NCBI RefSeq assembly: GCF_000317475.1 | Contig: NC_019729.1 | Location: forward strand, 3,486,501 to 3,550,500 | Length of the DNA: 64,000 nt | Source: Oscillatoria nigro-viridis PCC 7112 | GTDB taxonomy: Bacteria; Cyanobacteriota; Cyanobacteriia; Cyanobacteriales; Microcoleaceae | Direction: 5' to 3' | Shown: positions 35,521 through 44,572 of the stretch, one piece after another | How the letters are laid out: each line of letters starts with the position of its first letter | Position numbering within the stretch: the stretch's first letter is position 1 | Made by a program: the position numbers and the translations under genes | Notes under the pieces: generated by a model | What the model saw: the letters and a program-made list of their open reading frames with translations, nothing else | What the model was told of the DNA's origin: nothing | Database searches by the model: none

Positions 35521-37671
35521 GTGATGCTCTACAATAACGAAATACTTCCAACATTAACTGTAGAGAGCAGCCCAAGAAGTATGAATATTCTTCTTTATAA
35601 GCTGTTATCCTTACGCAGGATTGAATACATCGCAGTCGATCGGGAACTTAAGATTAAAGAAATATCTTTGAAAGTGCAAGATTTTGCCTACATTCATGAG
35701 GAAGCAGCCGAAGGAAAGGACGTGCGCGATAGTTTTCCTGAACTGATCGGACTTGAAGGAATCCTTGAAGGCATTATTGAAGAACGAGAGCAAGACTTTC
35801 AGTTAAAATCAATTACGCGAGTTCTCAAAGACGGATCTTATTTGTATCTAAATTTGTACATTTTTGGTTATAAGGGACAAGCCAACGGTGACAGATTGAT
35901 TATTTTATGCGAAGATGTGACAGATAGCATTGCAGCTCAGCAAAGCATGGTTCAGGCGGCCAACGAAAACAGTATTAAAGCCGATTATTTAGCTGCGACT
36001 GGCGATTATATTGACAAAATTATTAATTCCCTAGGTGATGTTTTGTTCGTAACAGGAACATCGGGTAAAATCAAAAAAGTGAATCAAGCTGCACAGCAAT
36101 TATTTGGATATACCGAATCGGAATTAATCGGCAAATCCATATCCATGATTACGGCAGAGGAGGAATTGTTACGCAAAGTCAGCCAGCTACCTCCTGCACT
36201 TAAAAGCCAATATTGGCCTCAAGTAAAAGTAGCTTGCCAAACGAAAATAGGTTTAAAGCTGATTGTCGCGTTTTCATGCTCTACTTTCGAGACAAGCATA
36301 GGAAGCAAGGATACAGAGAGCGGGGTTATACAAGATTTTGTTTATATCGGCAAAGACATTACCAAGCAACAACGCATAAAAAAGTGTCAAGAAGCACAGT
36401 ATGCTGTTACTCATATCCTGTCAGAATCAAGTTCTCTAGATAACGCAACTCCGAGAATTTTGCAAGCTATTTGCCAAAGTTTTGGGTGGGATCTGGGCGA
36501 GCTTTGGACGCCTGCAGAGGCGGAGACAGACACTAGATTGGGTGCGGAAATAAAATCTGAAAAACAGCCGCTTTGGTGCCTGCAGCTCTGCTGTCCGATC
36601 GAGGAAACTCCTTGTTGGCGGCGGGTGGCAGTTTGGCAGCCAGGGGAAGAAGTTAGCGAGTTTGCCGAAAACGACCCGCAGATTACTTTGGCGGCGGGTG
36701 AGGGTTTGCCCGGAGCGGTTTCCAGAAGCGGTTCTACGCAGTGGATTACCGATATTGTGGCCGATCGCAATTTCGTGCGATCGCGCTTGGCCGAGGCAGC
36801 GGGACTGCGATCGGGATTCGGTTTCCCCATTCACGCTAAAGGCCAAGTTGTAGGAGTAATGACTTTTTTTTGCCGGGAAGAACTGCAACCGGATCAAGAT
36901 TTACTTCAGATCATAGCTGTGGTAAGTTCTCAATTAGGAGAATTTGTCAAGCGCAAATATGCGGAGCAAGAATTGCAAGAAGCTGAAGCTTCAATCCGAT
37001 TTTTGTACGAACAAGAAAAACGGCAAAGTGAAGAATTAGCTCGGCAAAATTTAGCTTTAGAACAAGCAAAATTAGAATTACAAGCAGCTAACATGGAATT
37101 GCAGCGGCTCGCTGCGGTGGATGGATTGACTCAAATTCCCAACCGCCGCTGTTTTGACAAAAAATTGGAGTTAGAATGGCAGTTGATGGAGCGAGAACAA
37201 GAGTCGCTGTCTTTAATTTTGTGCGATATCGATTTTTTCAAACTTTACAACGATCGTTACGGGCATCAAGGAGGCGACGAATGTTTAAAACAAGTAGCCC
37301 AGATTTTAGCTAGCAACGCTCAGCGGGCAGGAGATTTAGCCGCCCGCTACGGCGGCGAAGAATTTGCGGTAATTGTGTCGCGAACTGATGTGCAAGGAGC
37401 AAAGCGGGTAGCTGAATCAATTCGCAGGGATTTGAAAGCTGCGGCAATTTTTCATGCTGCTTCCAAGGTAAGTAAGTTTATAACTCTCAGTATGGGAATC
37501 GCTACTACTGTACCTGCTGCTGGTTTGTCGATCGAGGAGTTAATTGGACAAGCCGATCGAGCCCTGTATCGAGCTAAACTAGAAGGGCGCGATCGTATAG
37601 TTTGCCTAGATTTGAAAAGAGAATTTCAGGGCCCGAAAGGAGTATGTTCTGATGATTGTGAGAGAAGCTAA
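35521..37671 (+). CDS. PAS-PAS-GAF-GGDEF diguanylate cyclase
   Basis: The product has 716 residues. It has an N-terminal PAS-like domain (about 40-140) and a PAS domain (168-285, SLGDVLFVTGTSGKIKKVNQAA) with its C-terminal extension. A GAF-like domain (292-475) and a coiled coil (480-530) come next. The GGDEF domain (531-700) has RYGGEEF (611-615) intact and the inhibitory I-site RAGD at 602-605, so it should make c-di-GMP under feedback control. No EAL or HD-GYP is fused. The frame opens GTG-ATG with GGAG about 5-8 bases upstream. The last 20 bases overlap the following GNAT gene. Confidence 0.93.
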   Translation: MMLYNNEILPTLTVESSPRSMNILLYKLLSLRRIEYIAVDRELKIKEISLKVQDFAYIHEEAAEGKDVRDSFPELIGLEGILEGIIEEREQDFQLKSITRVLKDGSYLYLNLYIFGYKGQANGDRLIILCEDVTDSIAAQQSMVQAANENSIKADYLAATGDYIDKIINSLGDVLFVTGTSGKIKKVNQAAQQLFGYTESELIGKSISMITAEEELLRKVSQLPPALKSQYWPQVKVACQTKIGLKLIVAFSCSTFETSIGSKDTESGVIQDFVYIGKDITKQQRIKKCQEAQYAVTHILSESSSLDNATPRILQAICQSFGWDLGELWTPAEAETDTRLGAEIKSEKQPLWCLQLCCPIEETPCWRRVAVWQPGEEVSEFAENDPQITLAAGEGLPGAVSRSGSTQWITDIVADRNFVRSRLAEAAGLRSGFGFPIHAKGQVVGVMTFFCREELQPDQDLLQIIAVVSSQLGEFVKRKYAEQELQEAEASIRFLYEQEKRQSEELARQNLALEQAKLELQAANMELQRLAAVDGLTQIPNRRCFDKKLELEWQLMEREQESLSLILCDIDFFKLYNDRYGHQGGDECLKQVAQILASNAQRAGDLAARYGGEEFAVIVSRTDVQGAKRVAESIRRDLKAAAIFHAASKVSKFITLSMGIATTVPAAGLSIEELIGQADRALYRAKLEGRDRIVCLDLKREFQGPKGVCSDDCERS

Positions 37672-38185
37672 AATCGCTGACGCACCTGCAATCGCACGGG
37701 TTAATCTAGATACTTGGCGGACAGCTTACCGAAAAATTGTACCGACAGATTACCTCGCGCAACAGTCCTATGAAAAAGCAGAAAGCCGTTGGCAAGAAAT
37801 CCTGGTCAACGTCAAAAATACTGGGGTTTTTGTCTGCGTTGCTGAGAATGAATCGGGAGAAATTGTGGGTTTTGCTGCGGGTGGTTGCGAGCGCACGGGC
37901 AAATATATATATAAAGGAGAATTATTTGCCATCTATATTTTGGAGGAATATCAGCGTCAAGGAATCGGACGGCAACTCGTGAGAACAGTTGCCACTAAAT
38001 TGGCAGAATTAAGTTTGAACTCGATGCTAGTTTGGGTACTAGGAGACAATCCAGCCTACAGGTTTTATGAATTCTTAGGAGGTGAAAAAGTAGACGAACA
38101 GCAAACAAGTAGAGCAGGAGTTGCACTCAAAGAAATTGCCTACGGGTGGAAAGATATCGCAGTGCTGATTAACACGGCTTTATGA
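37652..38185 (+). CDS. GNAT family N-acetyltransferase
   Basis: The product has 177 residues. The fold is recognisable from MIVREAKIADAPAIARVNLDTWRTAY and the acetyl-CoA-binding YILEEYQRQGIGRQLVRTVA (motif A, Q/R-x-x-G-x-G/A). The family's beta strand WVLGDNPAYRFYEFLGG follows. Substrate unknown. The start overlaps the diguanylate cyclase stop by 20 bp, so the two are translationally coupled, and AAAGGAG lies just before the ATG at 37652. Confidence 0.92.
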   Translation: MIVREAKIADAPAIARVNLDTWRTAYRKIVPTDYLAQQSYEKAESRWQEILVNVKNTGVFVCVAENESGEIVGFAAGGCERTGKYIYKGELFAIYILEEYQRQGIGRQLVRTVATKLAELSLNSMLVWVLGDNPAYRFYEFLGGEKVDEQQTSRAGVALKEIAYGWKDIAVLINTAL

Positions 38186-38205
38186 CCTAAAAAGTGAAAG
38201 TTTTG

Positions 38206-39273
38206 TCAATCATCTATCAAACTTCCCCTCTTCATTTGTTCGCGTTCAATTGCCTCAAACAAAGCTCTAAAATTCCCCGCCCCAAAACCTCCTGCTTGCA
38301 CCTGTATGCCGTTAACTAAACTAACTCGGCGCTCAATAATCTCGAAAAAGAAAGTCGGTTCTGCAAAAATTGGCTGGGTAAAGATTTGCAGCAGCATCGC
38401 TGCGGGAGTATCTTCTTGCCAATCTGCCAAAACTTCAGAACTTGCAATTGCTGGCCAATCTGCGGGCAAATAGTTTTGCCGCTGCTGCAATTCGGAGTAG
38501 TATGTTGGAGGAACAGGCAGAAAAGGCAAACCGCGCGATCGCAAATCGGCAACAACCCGCACAATATTATTAGTTTGCAAAGCCATGTGCTGAATACCCG
38601 GCCCCCGATTTGCACTCAAAAACTCTTGAATTTGAGAATTAGCTGATGCCGGTTCATTAATCGGAAATTGCACCCCACCTTCAGCGTGCACCATAACTTG
38701 GCTCCGCAAAGCCGACTTCTGAGTCTGAATGTCAAAATTTTGCTGCGGTTGAAAACCTAATATTTTTTGATACCAACTAACAGCACTTGACAAATCGCCA
38801 GATTCAACGTTTAACACTACGTGGTCGATTAGGGTAAACACCGGCAGCTTAGGAGAAGCCGATAGTCGTGAATGACCGCCAATTCGCTCAACCAGCGTGT
38901 GGCTTAAATCTCCCCAACCAGCGATTTTTGCCCGCTTAAAATAGCCTCCTTCGTTTAGGTCTTCTTGAATCGGTTCCAGGATTTTACCGCCTTCGGCAGC
39001 CGCTCTAGCTACCGCTAATTCGATATTTTTTACCCGAAAACCCACATCGCCAATCCCTGGAGGATGAAACTTCAACCAACTAGCAGCGGGACTAGCAGAA
39101 GTTAGGGGCGAAGATAAAACAAAACATACATTGCCGCTGCTGACAACCTCAGTGTGACTGTGACTGTTGGCATAACCTGCTATTGATTGAAAGCCTAAGC
39201 GGCTGACAAACCAGTCGCGGGATATTTTAGCATTTTCAACGTAAAAGTGAATGCGATCGAACTCCATAATCAA
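38206..39273 (-). CDS. hppD: 4-hydroxyphenylpyruvate dioxygenase
   Basis: Converts 4-hydroxyphenylpyruvate to homogentisate, the head-group precursor of tocopherol in cyanobacteria. The 355-residue protein has two glyoxalase-fold halves. The iron ligands appear as LIDHVVLNV (His), GIQHMALQT (His) and FFFEIIERR (Glu). The ERRGAxGFGxGNF-like end is present as QAGGFGAGNFRALFEAIE. The product has the length and complete metal site expected for an active enzyme. It converges with the GNAT gene (20 bp between stops). Other tocopherol genes are not adjacent. Confidence 0.93.
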   Translation of the reverse strand: MIMEFDRIHFYVENAKISRDWFVSRLGFQSIAGYANSHSHTEVVSSGNVCFVLSSPLTSASPAASWLKFHPPGIGDVGFRVKNIELAVARAAAEGGKILEPIQEDLNEGGYFKRAKIAGWGDLSHTLVERIGGHSRLSASPKLPVFTLIDHVVLNVESGDLSSAVSWYQKILGFQPQQNFDIQTQKSALRSQVMVHAEGGVQFPINEPASANSQIQEFLSANRGPGIQHMALQTNNIVRVVADLRSRGLPFLPVPPTYYSELQQRQNYLPADWPAIASSEVLADWQEDTPAAMLLQIFTQPIFAEPTFFFEIIERRVSLVNGIQVQAGGFGAGNFRALFEAIEREQMKRGSLIDD

Positions 39274-39631
39274 TAATTGAAAATGGAAAGTGAAAAATGG
39301 ATAATCGGCTGATTTTCAGTGGGAAAATGCAAGGGGGGAATTGAGGAATGGATATTTTTCATGTTTTTTTTGTGCGCCGGATTAATAATAACGTAAAAAT
39401 TGAATCCCCTAACTCCCCCTGAAGGCAGAAATAGGTCGGCAATTAAAAGAAACTCGGTGTCTGCGATAACTTGGATTTCGCCGCGAGGTCTTCATCAAGC
39501 GGTAAGGTGTGCCGAGGCGCCCCTACACAATTAGGTTCCGCGCAACTTCTCAAACTTAAAGATGTCATAATTTTTCAGGCTTTGGGCTTCCGCTGCCGCA
39601 TCGCGAATGCCTTCAAATCACTCCTCAATCG
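39274..39631. other. Intergenic region, no gene recognised
   Basis: This AT/GC mixed sequence is without convincing open frames. A few short CCTAACTCCCCCTGAAGG and GGCGCCCCTACACAATTAGG words recall the dispersed GTAGGGG family, but no clear inverted repeat is present. It should hold the hppD promoter (hppD reads away on the minus strand). Confidence 0.5.
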
Positions 39632-40339
39632 CTAAAAGAACAAATGACTTTCCGGCTGAATATTAATCTCCATCGGCACAGCTTGCGGGTCAGCCGAAAG
39701 AGCAAACATAATCGCATTTGCAGCAGTTTCGGTAGTCAGCATTTTTGACCTGTCTACCTTCAAACTCACATTATCCCAAAACGGAGAATCCACACCGCCA
39801 AAATAGAATAGCGTAAACTTTATGCCGTAGCGTCGCAGCTCATCTGCCATGCACTTGCTGAAACCAACTACCCCAAACTTTGAAGCGCAATAAGCCGTTC
39901 CCATCGCCATCGAATGCTTGCCCAAAATCCCGATGACATTGCAAATATGGCCGGATTTGCGCTCTTTCATCACATTCGCCGCTGCTTGAGACGTGTAAAA
40001 ACTGCCTTTCAAGTTCAAGTCAAGCATTGCATCTAAATCAGCGGGTTCTAACTTGTTCCACTGCTTGAGAATTCCGGCACCAGCGGCGTTTATAAGGGCA
40101 TCAATTTGTCCGAAATGTTCCACAGCTTTGTGCATCAGCGTCTCGACTTGCGGTAAATCGGTGATATCTGTGGGCACGCACAGTACCTCTGTTGCTGAAA
40201 GTTCGCTAGCTAAAGCGTCTAACTTACTGCTGTCTCTGGCGGCGAGCACTAGCCTCGCACCCGCATCAGCAAGTTTGCGGGCCACCGCTGAACCGATGCC
40301 GCCCGTCGCACCCACCACAACCACAACTTTGTCGTGCAT
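39632..40339 (-). CDS. Short-chain dehydrogenase/reductase with altered catalytic serine
   Basis: The product has 235 residues. The NAD(P)-binding Rossmann start is VVVVGATGGIGSAVA, followed by NAAGAG and the active-site YCASK at the usual place. The catalytic serine (13 residues before the Tyr) is replaced: the normal N-[VI]-S-S pattern reads NVIG here. The protein may therefore be catalytically weak or use another residue. Substrate is unknown. Repeat-rich sequence lies upstream. Confidence 0.85.
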   Translation of the reverse strand: MHDKVVVVVGATGGIGSAVARKLADAGARLVLAARDSSKLDALASELSATEVLCVPTDITDLPQVETLMHKAVEHFGQIDALINAAGAGILKQWNKLEPADLDAMLDLNLKGSFYTSQAAANVMKERKSGHICNVIGILGKHSMAMGTAYCASKFGVVGFSKCMADELRRYGIKFTLFYFGGVDSPFWDNVSLKVDRSKMLTTETAANAIMFALSADPQAVPMEINIQPESHLFF

Positions 40340-40620
40340 ATCCCTTTACATTTCTTTACGTCCAGATTGTATGATAACTCAAGTTGCTAGTAATGGGGAA
40401 TTGGGAATTGGCCCGCGCAGGGAATTGGGCATGGGGAACAAATAACAAATAACAAATAATATCATGTCCGGTGGCATCGGAATTATGCTGTGCGCTCGTC
40501 TTCGCTCGTTCGCTGTGGACGCACGCACGCGACATCATCCAAATATATTATTCCGATGCAACCAGAAACGATATAACTAATAACAAATCACCAATAACCA
40601 ATAATCAACAACCAATAATA
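40340..40620. repeat. AT-rich heptamer-like repeats and small inverted elements
   Basis: ACAAATAACAAATAACAAATAATA (40440-40460) and ACCAATAATCAACAACCAATAATA are short tandem units. A CCGCGCAGGG element at about 40413-40422 matches the family at 10957-11012. This is a spacer between two minus-strand genes. No gene. Confidence 0.6.
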
Positions 40621-42030
40621 TTAATGAAGGGAAACTTGCCAGCCTTTTTCGGCTTTTTTAAGCTGGAGGGAAGCGCAGGATTGCAAAACTTTAGTAAATT
40701 TCCTACCGAGATTAAAATCTTTAATTATTTGGGTAATTTGTTTGCCGTATTGTCGGTGAAATTCGCTGCCTACATTGGAGAGAAATACAGAATTTTCAGG
40801 AGAGTTGCCTGTTAAGTCGCCTACGATTTTGACAAGAGCTCTTTCCAAGTCTTCCAGAGAATTAATTTCTGTCAAACTTGCAGGTGCTGCCTGGTGGTTA
40901 TTCAGAATTTCTTGGCTAAGTATTGGCGGTGGGGGCGATAATCTCACTTCAAAAAGAGTGACATAAGTTTGAGAAACTTCGGAGGGTTTGTGAAGGACAA
41001 AATCGGTGGGATATTTGAGAAAGATATCCCTGGTTTTAGTACCTAGCAAATGATGGGCAACAACTTGATTGAGGACTAAGCCGTAATTTTCCCTAAATAA
41101 AGCTGAAACAGTAGAAACTTTTATCCACTGAGTTGAGGTGCGTTTTTGCTCTTTTTTGATTAATTCTTTTAGTTGGATAACTAATTGTTCTAGGGGTGTA
41201 ATTTCCGGTGTGGTTACAAGGGAATGGGTTTCCACTTGTCCGGTTTTGCTGTTTAAAACTATGATTTTATCTATTTGTTTGCGGACTTGAAATACGGTTA
41301 ATCCGTGGGCTTGCAGTGTGTTGCTGAGGTGAGTGAGGGCGCGATCGGAAGAACAGACAAAAATCTCTTTGGCTGTGGGATAATGTACGAAAATCGATGC
41401 GCCGACTGTAGCCATTTTTAAGTCGGCGCTGTCTTTGCCGGGGGGGACGTGAATTAGTTGATAGCCGCGCTGGTGAAATTCGGCATCTTTTTTGCCCATG
41501 CTGCGCCAGTTGGCAAAGGCAACTTTGATTTGGATGGGATAGTGGCAAATTCCCTCTAGGAATTTTTCGGTTTCGATGGTGAGTTGCAAGTTTTCGACAT
41601 CTAGCAGCAAGATAGCAATGCCGAGAGGAAGCGGGGCTGGTTGATTGGCTGTTGGAGTTGGAGGTTCTGACGAAACTGATTTTTCTGATTTAGCTGGTGC
41701 TGTTTGAGATTTGGCTAGCTGCTGAATTTGGGCACATAATTTGCTGAATTGAGGTGAATTAACGAACTCTGGAATCAGCAGAATTTGTAGGTATTTTTTC
41801 GCAGTCAGCAGCAAGGAATCTGTATCGCTGGCTACGCTGAAACTTTTTGTCAATTTTCCAATCAAAAGTGACTGAAAATCAGGTTTGGCCCAGGGGGTTT
41901 TCCTGTATTTTTCAGTTATCCATTCGGGATGCTGTTGCTGAATGGTAATTAGGGTTTGAGTGATATAGCGACTGATGGCGCTGAATGCGGGAGATTCTTG
42001 AGTCGCCAGCAAGGGGGTTCGATCGGGCAT
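40621..42030 (-). CDS. NYN-domain putative ribonuclease with LOTUS/OST-HTH domains
   Basis: The product has 469 residues. An N-terminal helical domain (about 10-110) is followed by a PIN-like NYN nuclease domain (about 137-255) with LLLDVENLQL, KDSADLKM and CSSDRAL, giving acidic residues D144, D203 and D229 in the family pattern. Two LOTUS/OST-HTH-like winged helices (about 278-345 and 395-465) follow. In related proteins the NYN domain cuts RNA and the LOTUS modules bind structured or partner RNA; the target here is unknown. A paralogue with a zinc ribbon lies at 48479-49915. The two flank the phosphate operon. Confidence 0.85.
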   Translation of the reverse strand: MPDRTPLLATQESPAFSAISRYITQTLITIQQQHPEWITEKYRKTPWAKPDFQSLLIGKLTKSFSVASDTDSLLLTAKKYLQILLIPEFVNSPQFSKLCAQIQQLAKSQTAPAKSEKSVSSEPPTPTANQPAPLPLGIAILLLDVENLQLTIETEKFLEGICHYPIQIKVAFANWRSMGKKDAEFHQRGYQLIHVPPGKDSADLKMATVGASIFVHYPTAKEIFVCSSDRALTHLSNTLQAHGLTVFQVRKQIDKIIVLNSKTGQVETHSLVTTPEITPLEQLVIQLKELIKKEQKRTSTQWIKVSTVSALFRENYGLVLNQVVAHHLLGTKTRDIFLKYPTDFVLHKPSEVSQTYVTLFEVRLSPPPPILSQEILNNHQAAPASLTEINSLEDLERALVKIVGDLTGNSPENSVFLSNVGSEFHRQYGKQITQIIKDFNLGRKFTKVLQSCASLQLKKAEKGWQVSLH

Positions 42031-42072
42031 GGCCCTCTACAATGCGGAATGCTGTTTCAATTTATCACAATT

Positions 42073-43344
42073 CTAGTTTTTCGCCGGGAGTCGGACGATC
42101 GCCCGCCAAATTAAACCGGTGGCAATTAATGCCAATCCTGTCAGCCAAATTTCCCTCTCCACCCAGAAAGCCAGAAACAGACAATTCCCCAAACCCACCC
42201 AAGCCAACCACTGCGGATAAAGCCTTTCGGCGGGGGAAAGTTGCAGCGCGGCGAGGTTGGTGATAGCGTAGTAAATCAAAACGCTAAAAGCGCTAAATGA
42301 CCAAGTGGTTTTGACATCGCCGACGAGGATTAAAAGTGCGATCGTAACTTCGACAACCACAACAGCCATGTAGGGAGTTGTCCCCTCTGGATTCAGGCGC
42401 GCCAAGACTCTCGGCATATCCCGACGCCGCCCCATCGCCAGCCAGATGCGCGACAGCCCTAAAATTAAGTTCAGCAAGACTCCCAACATAGCGGTAATGG
42501 CGCCGGCGGCTAGCAGTTGAGAAACTCCCGGAATTCGGAAACTGCGGGCGATGACTTCCAAAGGTGCAGTCGTACCGCCTATTTGTAACGACAATTTATC
42601 TGGTTCCCCCGCGCCGGCGACAACTACTGCTACCCCGACGTAAAGCAGCATTGTCAGCACCAAAGTGAAAATTATGGCTTTGGGAATGGTTTCCCTCGGT
42701 TCCCGCACTTCCTCGCTCATTGTGGTGATGCGGGCGTAACCGCTATAAGCGACAAACATCAGGGCGGTGGCCTGGAAGATGGAGCCGATCGAGCTATGAT
42801 TCTGTAGCGCGGTCATTTCCCACCTTACCTCTGGCAAACCGACAGCAACAAACACCGCTAAGGATAAAAGTGTAACTGAGACTATGGCAGTATTGGCAAT
42901 ATTCGATCGCCTAATTCCCGTCAATACAATGAAAGTGAGGGTGGCGAGGGCGACTAAAGCTGTTAGGATCAGGTAAGTGCGATCGGCTACACCAACTGCA
43001 TTTAAAAAATACCCCGCAAAACCCAAAGCAGCAGTAGCCGCAGAAGCCGTTTTCGCTAACAAAAACATCCAGCCGGCAGTGAAACCCAGCCAAGGATTGA
43101 GATATTTGTAGCCATATTCATAAGTACCACCGCTAACAGGATGATTTGCTGCTAATTGAGCGCTGTTAAGGCCATTGCACACAGCAACAAAAGCCGCAAT
43201 ACCTACAGCCAAAATCACTCCCGGCCCAGCAACTTCCGCAGCAATGCCGATACTCACAAATACTCCGGTACCGACGATTGATCCCAGGCCCATGAGAGTA
43301 GCGCCGAAAATACCCAACTCTCGCTTCAGCAGTTTTGAAGACAT
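42073..43344 (-). CDS. APC-family amino-acid permease
   Basis: The product has about 423 residues. Twelve hydrophobic segments can be traced, beginning with LGIFGATLMGLGSIVGTGVFVSIG, the family's conserved GxGIFV-type first helix. Later come FAGYFLNAVGVADRTYL and SGYARITTMSEEVREPRETIPKAI. The last is the usual E-(E/x)-x-x-P-x-x-x-x-P linker. Substrate is not predictable. The ATG at 43344 is the likely start, because the 15 bases before it in the frame (TTG start) belong to a tandem repeat. The gene lies in the same orientation downstream of pstB, separated by that repeat. Confidence 0.88.
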   Translation of the reverse strand: MSSKLLKRELGIFGATLMGLGSIVGTGVFVSIGIAAEVAGPGVILAVGIAAFVAVCNGLNSAQLAANHPVSGGTYEYGYKYLNPWLGFTAGWMFLLAKTASAATAALGFAGYFLNAVGVADRTYLILTALVALATLTFIVLTGIRRSNIANTAIVSVTLLSLAVFVAVGLPEVRWEMTALQNHSSIGSIFQATALMFVAYSGYARITTMSEEVREPRETIPKAIIFTLVLTMLLYVGVAVVVAGAGEPDKLSLQIGGTTAPLEVIARSFRIPGVSQLLAAGAITAMLGVLLNLILGLSRIWLAMGRRRDMPRVLARLNPEGTTPYMAVVVVEVTIALLILVGDVKTTWSFSAFSVLIYYAITNLAALQLSPAERLYPQWLAWVGLGNCLFLAFWVEREIWLTGLALIATGLIWRAIVRLPAKN

Positions 43345-43642
43345 AAATATAGCAGGCAAGATGCCAGATCCACAAAAATATTTGTCTGTTGTGGAACAGG
43401 CCGGAAAGCCTGTTCTGAAGACATAACTATAGCAGGCTTTCCGGGCTGCACAAAAATATTTGTCTGTTGTGGAACAGGCCGGAAAGCCTGTTCTGAAGAC
43501 ATAACTATAGCAGGCTTTCCGGGCTGATATTTGTCTGTTGTGGAACAGGCCGGAAAGCCTGTTCTGAAGACATAACTATAGCAGGCTTTCCGGGCTGCAC
43601 AAAAATATTTGTCTGTTGTGGAACAGGCCCGAAAGCCTGTTC
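43336..43642 (-). repeat. Four-unit tandem repeat overlapping the permease start
   Basis: Units of 80, 78, 71 and 78 bp each carry GAACAGGC-cggaaa-GCCTGTTC (a strong hairpin), TTGTCTGTTGTG and ACATAACTATAGCAGGC. On the minus strand every unit contains TATAGTTATGTCTTC, which matches the permease start TATATTTATGTCTTC. The 80-bp unit ends inside the first 9 bases of the permease gene, so the gene's initiation region seems to be part of the repeated block. A single similar hairpin is seen at 11.08 kb. Confidence 0.85.
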
Positions 43643-43664
43643 TGAAAGAGGTTCAAGATGTAAA

Positions 43665-44516
43665 TTAACCGAAACGGCCTTGAATGTAATCCCTCGTACT
43701 CGAATTGCTTGCAGAAGTAAAAATCCGACTTGTCGGCCCAAATTCAACCAGGTGGCCGATGCGACTTTCGTCAGTATTAAAAAATGCCGTGTAATCAGAA
43801 ACACGAGCAGCCTGCTGCATATTGTGCGTCACAATCACAACAGTTAACTGCTGCCGCAGACTCTGAAATAACTCCTCAATCTTCATCGTGGAAATCGGAT
43901 CTAAAGCAGAACAAGGTTCATCCATTAGCAAAATTTTCGGCTTCACAGCCAAAGCGCGAGCAATACAAAGTCGCTGCTGCTGTCCCCCCGAAATCCCCTG
44001 AGCCGATTTCTTCAAATCGTCTTTGACTTCATTCCAAAGCGCCGCACTTTGGAGTGCAGATTCCACAATTTCATCTAATTCTGCTTTGCTTTTGCGACCA
44101 AAAATCCTCACCCCATAAGCAATATTATCGTAGATGCTAAGCGGAAAAGGATTGGGTCTTTGAAACACCATCCCAATTTGACGGCGCAAACTATTAATGT
44201 TTACTTTCTGGCTGTAAATATCCTGTCCAAAAAACTCTACTCTTCCTTTAATTTGAACCTTTCCCTCCAATTCACCAATCCGGTTGAGAGCTTTGAGAAA
44301 GGTAGATTTGCCGCAACCTGAAGGGCCAATAATCGCCGTAATTTGCGGGTGAGGGATATTCATCGATAAATTTTCTAAGACTTTGTGAGTTCCGTAATAA
44401 AAACTCAAGTCCTGAATCCGCAGTGCTGGCATTGCATTGGGGTCAATTTCCGGGGTGGCATCTTCTAGGAATTGATCTGTATAATTTTCGGATTTCAAGT
44501 TAGCTTGAGGTTTCAT
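43665..44516 (-). CDS. pstB: Phosphate ABC transporter ATP-binding protein
   Basis: The product has 283 residues. Couples ATP hydrolysis to phosphate import by the PstSCAB complex on the cytoplasmic face. Visible motifs: Walker A GPSGCGKST, Q-loop MVFQRPNPFP, signature SGGQQQRLCIARALA, Walker B ILLMDEPCSALDP and switch VIVTHNMQQAARVSDYTAFF. The C-terminal GRFG is typical of PstB. It is the last gene of a four-gene operon (pstS, pstC, pstA, pstB), each on the minus strand. The start at 44516 is 56 bp after the pstA stop. Confidence 0.97.
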   Translation of the reverse strand: MKPQANLKSENYTDQFLEDATPEIDPNAMPALRIQDLSFYYGTHKVLENLSMNIPHPQITAIIGPSGCGKSTFLKALNRIGELEGKVQIKGRVEFFGQDIYSQKVNINSLRRQIGMVFQRPNPFPLSIYDNIAYGVRIFGRKSKAELDEIVESALQSAALWNEVKDDLKKSAQGISGGQQQRLCIARALAVKPKILLMDEPCSALDPISTMKIEELFQSLRQQLTVVIVTHNMQQAARVSDYTAFFNTDESRIGHLVEFGPTSRIFTSASNSSTRDYIQGRFG

Positions 44517-44572
44517 TATTTACCTGGTTAGAGTGTTAATATTTGACGAATAGATGCACTTGAGTTATGGGT

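Noticed and set aside
43336..43642. CRISPR array
   Set aside because: The units are repeated completely, including what would be spacers, and overlap a gene start.
43505..43804. Minus-strand frame with MSSEQAF...PQQTN repeats
   Set aside because: It is the translation of the 78-bp repeat array joined to the 3' end of pstB in another frame; no start context of its own.
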